Notes under the pieces: model-generated | What the model saw: only the letters and a program-made list of their open reading frames with translations | Told to the model about the DNA's origin: nothing | Databases searched by the model: none | DNA from: Brachionus rotundiformis | Taxonomy: Eukaryota > Rotifera > Eurotatoria > Ploima > Brachionidae | Length of the DNA stretch: 64,000 nt | Direction of reading: 5' to 3' | Assembly: GCA_016802295.1 (NCBI GenBank) | Contig: JAESIW010000137.1 | Coordinates: 6,309,026 to 6,373,025, forward strand | Shown: piece after piece, positions 58,331 to 64,000 of the stretch | How the letters are laid out: every line of letters starts with the position of its first letter | Numbering within the stretch: position 1 is the stretch's first letter | Position numbers and translations under genes: made by a program

Positions 58331-59203
58331 TTAAACACCTGCCTTCAATTGAGTTATCGATATTTTCGATATCTCTAGTTGGAAGGCTTTATTCAAGACG
58401 TCTGATAATTTGTTACACGTTGGGGGTCTGCACAACTCCTGTTTGATCTTGATATCGTAGATTCCACGAATAAAACGATCAACAATTAGTGGTTCCAGCA
58501 TAGGCTCCTTCTGACCTGGGTAAGCGGCTTCTGCTAAGTGCTCCAATTCACACAAATAATTGTAAATGTTCTCTTGCGGTTGTTGTCTTCGTGAAGCGAA
58601 TTCAATGAGAGGATCATTGTATCTGTACTCTTTACCATACAATTTTTTCAAAACCTCTTTGATTTCCTCATAATTGGCGTTTGGTCTTCGATTCAGGATA
58701 CGTTGTTCAAGTTTGTTTAGGCATCTGTCTTCAATCAAAGCTAATCATGCACCTGTCTTGTCTTGTAACCTCATTGCATACCTCTCGAAACTCTTAACCC
58801 ACGAATTGAAGTCTTTGTCCTCCGTAAAACGACTAACCGTGTAAGTAGGAACATTCAGTACTGGTAAGGGATATTGTGTCTTGGATTTGTTAAACCAACT
58901 AATAGGGGAATTGATAAGAGTCCACGTGTTTCTTAATCCAGAACCATTAAACCACTTGATTCCTATTAGTATGAAGACAAAAACCACAATCGAAATAACG
59001 AGTAAAACCGATTGGTTTAATTGCCAGTACTGTAAGAATTGGTACTCTACCTTCTCAGCCAAAATGGACAAAATACTCTGATATGTTAAATCTTTAGCAT
59101 GTGGCATTGGGTTCTTTTGAGTTTGTATTGGTTCGGATCGAAAAATGTATCCGATTAAATTGGATAGCTGTTGTCTCATCATTTGATCAAATTTTGATTC
59201 CAT
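58331..59203 (-). pseudogene. Ty3/gypsy Gag with N-terminal membrane segment, one in-frame stop
   Basis: ATG at 59203. One frame runs to 58331 with a single TGA near 58745. Residues 65-82 (SVLLVISIVVFVFILIGI) are a strong membrane helix, unusual for Gag. The capsid part follows: FTEDKDFNSWVKSFERYAMR, EDRCLNKLEQRIL, then RRQQPQENIYNYLCELEHLA and IVDRFIRGIYDIKIKQEL, all typical of gypsy Gag. No CCHC zinc knuckle is visible. Because protease begins soon after in another frame, the knuckle region is probably deleted. Gag would form the particle that packages RNA. Confidence 0.85.
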
Positions 59204-59373
59204 GATGTGTTTTTCTTTGTTTCAATCTTATATTCAAATGTTTTATATATTGTCTTTGTATTTAATCGTATCGCAACACGTGACTGATTATAAAAATTTT
59301 CAAAATATTATAATTTCTTGTGATTGTATACGTTTGTTCTGTTCAATGGATCCTACTAAAGTATATAGCAGAA

Positions 59374-59391
59374 TCCTCCCGTTGGGCACCA
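59374..59391 (-). other. tRNA primer-binding site
   Basis: The minus strand reads TGGTGCCCAACGGGAGGA two bases after the 5-prime LTR. Its complement matches the 3-prime end (with added CCA) of the tRNA-Ile gene at 36418-36490 at 17 of 18 positions, including the whole acceptor arm. Confidence 0.85.
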
Positions 59392-59393
59392 AA

Positions 59394-59601
59394 TGTAAAG
59401 TCTCGATCTGGACTTTAGAGATTTAAGCCAGGAAATAAGTAAAACTAATAGATTTAGTTAAAGTTTATTAAATGGAATCCAAAGTTATAACAAATAGTTA
59501 GTGGTTTATATAGTGGCTAGAACGTGTGTTGTAGCTGCAGTTACTTAGAACATGCAACTCTAAGTAACATATAGAGACATGTCAAGACTTTGGTCTTAAC
59601 A
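59394..59601 (-). repeat. 5-prime LTR of the Ty3/gypsy element
   Basis: 208 bp, 205 identical to the 3-prime LTR. On the minus strand it would start transcription of the element. A definite TATA box is not assigned. Confidence 0.95.
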
Positions 59602-60544
59602 ATACGATACAATCCGGATGACCGTGAAAAATATAAACTTTATTGTTATCATCAAACAATCAAATACAGTGATTGGGACATATCAAAAATAAATGAAATC
59701 AGAAATAAATATACAGCTATCGAAAGATGGAATAATTTTCTACAACATGCCCCTAAGGAAATTTTAGAAATGATTGGATTCAATAACGAACTCTGAAAGC
59801 AACTCAACGAAGCTAAAAACGAAATTGAGATGGAACCAGAAACACAATTAACCCGTGATCAATGGATGATTTTGTCCGATATAGGACCAACTGTTAATGA
59901 TAATGAAATCGACGATGACGATAATATACAACCAGATAAGACAAATTAGAAAAAAAGAAGTGTATTCACCATTGAATGGAAGAAAATTACAACAAGAGTT
60001 ACAAAGGAAATTTAAAGGCATTACTCACATCATTATTGACGAGTACTCTATGTTATCACAAGCTTGTTTTGGGGATAATAGATAAGCGATTGAAAGAGGC
60101 TACTGGTAAACAGACTGAGTATTTTGGTAGTGTTTCAATTTTACTTATTGGTGATCCTGGTCAATTATTACCAGTTATGGGCGCACCACTTTACCATTAT
60201 CCTCCAAAGGATCAAATCTCTACACATGGATTCGATTGCTACCGACAGTTTGATAAAGCCATTTGTTTGAAAACAATGGTAAGACAGCAGTCAAATGAAG
60301 ACGACCTTGATAAAAAAAATTTATTAAGATTTTGGAGCGACTTAGAAATGGAGTTAATGATGATCAAACAATTGAGGATTGGAATCTTTTGAAAAGAGAA
60401 ATGAAACCTAATAATTTGGATGAATTTGTGGATGCTATTCGACTTTTTCCGGATAACTCAACTTGTAACAAATATAATAATACCAAGTTAAAAGATTAAA
60501 ATATGCCGATATGTAGACTGACCGCTGAAAATAACCATTCGATA

Positions 60545-60586
60545 GATGCTTATCATGGAATAACACAATGTTCCATGATAAGCATC
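60545..60586. repeat. 16-bp perfect inverted repeat at an inversion joint
   Basis: GATGCTTATCATGGAA (60545-60560) and its complement (60571-60586) flank ten bases. It marks the point where helicase coding sequence switches from the plus to the minus strand. Both arms encode the same residues (DAYHG), so a short piece was copied in reverse. Confidence 0.8.
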
Positions 60587-60715
60587 AAAAAAGGTTAAAG
60601 GAATCCAATTGTATCTATGATCTCCTTTTTCAAAAAGCCTTGGTCCAACATAAAAATCAAATTCAATAAGTAGAGCAGAAGGTAAATTCTGTCTATAATC
60701 GTTTGAATAAGGATG

Positions 60716-61442
60716 ATAATAATAATGTCTCTTATAACGGGTGTTCAAAAAAGGTTGGCGCGGATTTGTTTTGCATAAAATCTGGCGATTGGTTTGTCCA
60801 AAACTTTTGAAATTTTATACATACATACATTAGGCTTTCATGATTACAAAACACTATGTTCTTATTTATGTGCTTTTTCTGTCCCGGAAATAAACAGCAT
60901 AAGTTAGACCACACCTAAACAGTCTCAATGTCCTCCTGGTTATTCATATATCTTTAATAAGTATTATATATGATTTAAAAGACAATTAAACAAGGATCAA
61001 AACGATATATAGATCTTATTTTTATTACATTCTGTTCAAAAGATATACTGAAAAAACCACGAAATTTCAACCTTTTTTAAAATAAGAAAAATTTGGTATA
61101 TTTTTGATTTTAATCGAATAACTTTTGAACGGAACAAAATATTTACACCAAATTTTAAAAACTTTTATAAATAGGATTCAAGTTTATGAAAAAATAAAAA
61201 ATTTTAAAATTTATTATTTTCTTTACTATTTTATATTACTATTTAATGAAACATATATGGTACTCTTTAGGTCAAATTTTTAAAGAAAAAACTTTAAGCA
61301 AAGTAAAAGTTAATGTGCTTGTTTTTAATGTATGTATGTATAAAATTTCAAAAGTCTTGGACAAACCAATCGCCAGATTTTATGCAAAACAAATCCGCGC
61401 CAACCTTTTTTGAACACCCGTTATAAGAGACATTATTATTAT
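60716..61442. mobile_element. 727-bp element with 117-bp terminal inverted repeats
   Basis: Left arm 60716-60832 and right arm 61326-61442 match at 116 of 117 positions. The core of the ends reads TATAACGGGTGTTC, and a TA lies at the border of the strongest motif, as in mariner-type elements. The outer bases (GTCTCTTATAA and its inverse) may be duplicated host helicase sequence and not element. The centre is AT-rich and noncoding, so this is a non-autonomous copy. Confidence 0.75.
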
Positions 61443-61835
61443 ATGTAATAGTTCTAGGTAAAAAAGAACAAAGTTTGGGACTTACTTTTGTTGCATTATC
61501 CCGCCTAAAACATTATAAAGATTTTATTATCAAACCAATGAATTTGGAGCGAATACAAAAGCTTTCTCAATCTTAAATGTTAAAACCTCGATTAGACGAA
61601 GAAAAAAGAATTAAAATTTTGGAATTGACCGCGTTTTAATATTTGAGTTTATAAAAAAAAAATTTTGTTTTTGTTTTTTATTTTTTTGAGAATAATTAAT
61701 TTGAATCTGAATAAAAAAATTTTGTTTATAATTTTTCTTGATTTATTCGAGTCTAAACAAAGTAAACGTCTCGTTCCTCGTGGTCTTTTGTAAATTATCC
61801 CCGTTTTTTTTTGTCCCTGAAATTTATGTTTCCGG

Positions 61836-62060
61836 GAAATTATCCCCGTTTTTTTCATTCCCGTGGCAAATTATTCCCAAAGTAAATTATATCCGAAAAA
61901 TAACTAAAATAAAAATTAATATAAACTGAAAATTATCCCCGTTTATATCATTCCCGTAGCAAATTATTCCCAAAATAAATTATATCCGAAAAATGACTAA
62001 AATAAAAATTAATATTAACTGGAAATTATCCCCGATTTTTTTATTCCTGTTTTTAAAGAG
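61836..62060. repeat. tandem array of about 92-bp units
   Basis: Units start at about 61836, 61928 and 62021 with AAATTATCCCCG, followed by CATTCCCG and TTATATCCGAAAAAT. The first two are full and about 93 percent alike; the third is partial. A related half-unit precedes at 61790. It lies just downstream of the MULE transposase and may be its subterminal region. Confidence 0.75.
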
Positions 62061-62163
62061 ATAAGAAATATTCAATTGGTTATTTAAAAAAAATTTATTT
62101 GACGAATTGAAAAGAAATAAAAAAAAAAAATTTTTTTTGAAATTTGGGAAAAATTAAAAAAAA

Positions 62164-64000
62164 TTAAACTTGATCACGATTTCGTTCTAAAAACGCAAGG
62201 TGCATATTGTTTGTCTCTTCAATCCGAATTTTTTTTTTTAGACGGTTAGTTGCAAACTTAATGTCATTTTTGGTGATACGTTTACGTTTGAGATTGTTAG
62301 ATTTCCAATAATTGTTAATTTCATTATTAATAGCATCTTGGGTTAACTCAACTAAACGTTTTGATATATTTGATTCCAAAGAAGCTTTTTCACGACGTTT
62401 TTCTTCTCGCATTTTTTCAAGAACTTGATTATTTTTTAAACTATTGATGTAATCAAACTCTTCATCGCTATCGCTTTCATTGGTACATTGTGCCAAATTT
62501 TGATGTAGTGGTATTCTTGGATTGGTTGACGGTTTTGGGTTGCTTGTGCTAGGTTCAACGCATGAATTATCGTCAATATTCTCAGAATTTGCATACAGAA
62601 CCTGATTTGCTTCACCAAGTGCATCAGTAAGTGACGTTACAGGTTGAATTGGTGCGACAGAAATACACGAATATGACTCAACAACTGCCTCGCTTTCAAA
62701 ATTTAACTCTGGGAAAGTTGTTTGATCACTGGCGCTTAAATAAGAATTCGACTCTATAAAATCATTATCTGAATCATCAACTTCGAAAATCTTCTCGTAC
62801 GGATATCTGATGTGATAACTGATGCCATGAAAATACTCTTGGAAATCGTTTGTACTCGAAAATTCCATTTTTAACAAACTATAAATCATATCTTTCTCGT
62901 AATCTTCTTTGGACTGCTTTTTTGAAAAAGTCCCTTGTTTTAATCTCAGATAGTTAAGATACGTAGAAACTTGCTGACTTTTGATGAAATCAATTATATC
63001 GAATAGATTTGGATGAGCAACTCTGACCAATTTGTTGATGGCTGAATGATAACCTTCTACTTTGTTATTCGTTCTTGTAACCGAGTCAAAATGGTTCCAA
63101 ACTTTTGGAGAAATTTCTATAATAAAAAATTTAAATAATCGTTTGAAAATATATTAAAAATAAATTTTTTTACTTTTTATCCATTGTTTTTCGAAGTAGT
63201 CAAAAAGTTGAGTACATTTTGCATCTGCTGGTTGCACGCTTTTTAATATTTCGAGACCAACTTGGACTTTATCGATTGGAACTAAAGCTAAAGCGCCAAA
63301 CATATTGACAAAAACGTTGTATTCCGTTTTTCCATAATGCTGCTTTAGACCAATTCTAACGGCGTGCTTAAAAATCGCTTTCTTAAAGTGAAACCAGCAC
63401 CCTTTTATAGTTACATTTGGAAAGTGGTAAACCATTGCATTGGTGCTAGCTTTTTCGAAATCTGCCATTACTTTTGTCGGGTTTAACGTAACGCTTTTGT
63501 GCTTGGCTAAATCTTTTAGCACACCGATGGCCTCGCGATAAGTCGATTCTGTTTTTCTTTGCGTAAAAATGTATACACATGGAAGTGTGGTATTGAAAAT
63601 AAAAGCATGAATCGTATACATTTGCATAAATTGTTTAGGTGAGCATTTGAACGTTCCATCCATAAACCACTCGGAAGATTCTGATAAAATTTCGAATGCG
63701 TCGTCGTCAACAAAAATCATAATTCGATTAGATTTTGATTTGTTATCGTAACGCAAAAACTCTTTTCCACTCTGCGTAATTGTAAATTCCCCAGTTACAT
63801 CAAGTGTTGAAAAATCGGCTGGAATCGTGGGCTTTTTTGATGCACGAATTTTACGCAAAGTGTTAGTTATCTTTTCGTAAGTTGGAAAATAAGCTGCTAT
63901 TGCTCTTTCCGGAACTCCCTGAGTCAGTAAGTCGCTTTGGGCCTCGTTGTAGCATTCTCGAATGCTTTTGGACTTGTTACTTAGAACATTGTATTTTAAT
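62164..64000 (-). CDS. MULE (Mutator-like) transposase, N-terminus beyond the window
   Basis: Exon 1 runs from the window edge (open frame to 64000) down to 63174. A 57-bp GT-AG intron is joined in phase 1 to exon 2, 63116-62164, which ends in TAA. Catalytic motifs: WFMDGTFKCSPKQF (first Asp), VMADFEKAST (second Asp), the MULE C-x2-H in GCWFHFKKAI, and RTNNKVEGYHSAINKLV (Glu) at the start of exon 2. The C-terminal 200 residues are acidic and then basic (RREKASLESNISKRLVELTQ, NLKRKRITKND) with no SWIM finger. No stop or shift is seen, so this may be an active or recently active copy able to mobilise the 9-bp-duplication MITEs. It differs from the MULE relic at 11.2 kb. Confidence 0.88.

Larger units (their letters stand above)
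53760..59601 (-). mobile_element. Ty3/gypsy LTR retrotransposon with a third RING-finger ORF
   Basis: 5842 bp with two 208-bp LTRs (TGT...ACA) differing at only 3 positions. Minus-strand order: 5-prime LTR, tRNA primer site, gag, protease, RT, RNase H, integrase, extra ORF3, polypurine tract, 3-prime LTR. Every reading frame carries at least one stop, deletion or shift, so this copy is defective although young. No target duplication is visible: the flanks are GATG and ATAC. The left flank is the UNC80 relic and the right flank is a helicase relic. Confidence 0.95.
59602..61578 (+). pseudogene. PIF1/Helitron-type helicase relic, rearranged
   Basis: The plus strand begins RYNPDDREKYKLYCYHQTIK, the region before the helicase in Helitron Rep-Hel proteins. 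Shifted frames then give HIIIDEYSML (Walker B) near 60040, SILLIGDPGQLLPVMGAPLY (about 60150), FPDNSTCNKYN and MPICRLTAENN (about 60500). The next part (LPSALLIEFDFYVGPRLFE) is on the minus strand at 60748-60590, that is, inverted. The end, VIVLGKKEQSLGLTFVALSR, returns to the plus strand at 61445-61578 beyond a foldback element. Walker A is not seen. The Rep nuclease domain is absent, so Helitron origin is likely but not proven. Not functional. Confidence 0.75.

Noticed and set aside
1..64000. CRISPR array, operons or bacterial contamination
   Set aside because: Spliceosomal introns, eukaryotic tRNAs with Pol III signals and metazoan orthologues occur throughout; no spaced direct-repeat array is present.

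Overview
This is a fragment of an AT-rich animal genome. It has spliced protein genes with very short introns (51-69 bp where both ends are readable), two nuclear tRNA-type genes and a dense, multi-generation load of transposons. The metazoan assignment rests on clear orthologues or relics of NIPBL/Scc2, XPC/Rad4, UNC80 and an arthropod-type 26/29 kDa cysteine proteinase. Few introns per gene, strong AT bias, fucosyltransferase-like genes and many element families would suit a rotifer or another small spiralian, but that placement is inference.

Host genes. A secreted CBM-plus-esterase (13.9-15.1 kb) is followed by a three-exon cohesin loader NIPBL (16.65-25.71 kb), a small coiled-coil gene (26.5-27.1 kb), a 26/29 kDa-type cysteine proteinase on the minus strand (27.7-29.5 kb), a type II membrane glycosyltransferase (30.5-31.6 kb) and XPC on the minus strand (32.6-35.3 kb). 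Next come a tRNA-Ile-like gene with an abnormal T loop, a normal tRNA-Gly and an unrecognised 125-residue protein gene with a duplicated 3-prime fragment upstream of the tRNAs. A CXC-cysteine protein with a DHIIE motif (12.4-13.2 kb) may be host or transposon derived. These genes show no operon-like link; they are separate eukaryotic units.

Transposons, left to right. 0-5 kb: hAT copy A, a Ty3/gypsy remnant and a LINE remnant. 5-11 kb: long AT-rich noncoding DNA with a LINE/SINE-type tail and a nested foldback element. 11-12 kb: a MULE fragment with a SWIM finger. 15.4-16.3 kb: a LINE tail. Inside the NIPBL introns: a second LINE/SINE-type tail, a hAT-like MITE and a foldback MITE with a 9-bp target duplication. 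37.5-42.7 kb: a third hAT containing a foldback MITE, a Tc1 relic and hAT copy B. 47.2-49.35 kb: a Merlin/IS1595-type transposon with perfect 97-bp inverted repeats and an 8-bp target duplication. 49.6-50.7 kb: a LINE endonuclease remnant. 52.3-53.7 kb: an UNC80 pseudogene. 53.76-59.60 kb: a nearly complete Ty3/gypsy retrotransposon on the minus strand. 59.6-61.6 kb: a broken PIF1/Helitron-type helicase split by a foldback element. 62.1-64 kb: a MULE transposase running off the window.

Most unusual: the Ty3/gypsy element has a third ORF between integrase and the 3-prime LTR that reads as RRM-like domain, coiled coil and RING finger. Its Gag starts with a membrane-spanning segment, and its primer-binding site matches the tRNA-Ile gene in this same window at 17 of 18 positions. 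Other strong observations are the GTTATCA motif arrays and C2H2 finger of the IS1595-type element, and two LINE/SINE-type tails whose hairpin differs by paired compensatory substitutions.
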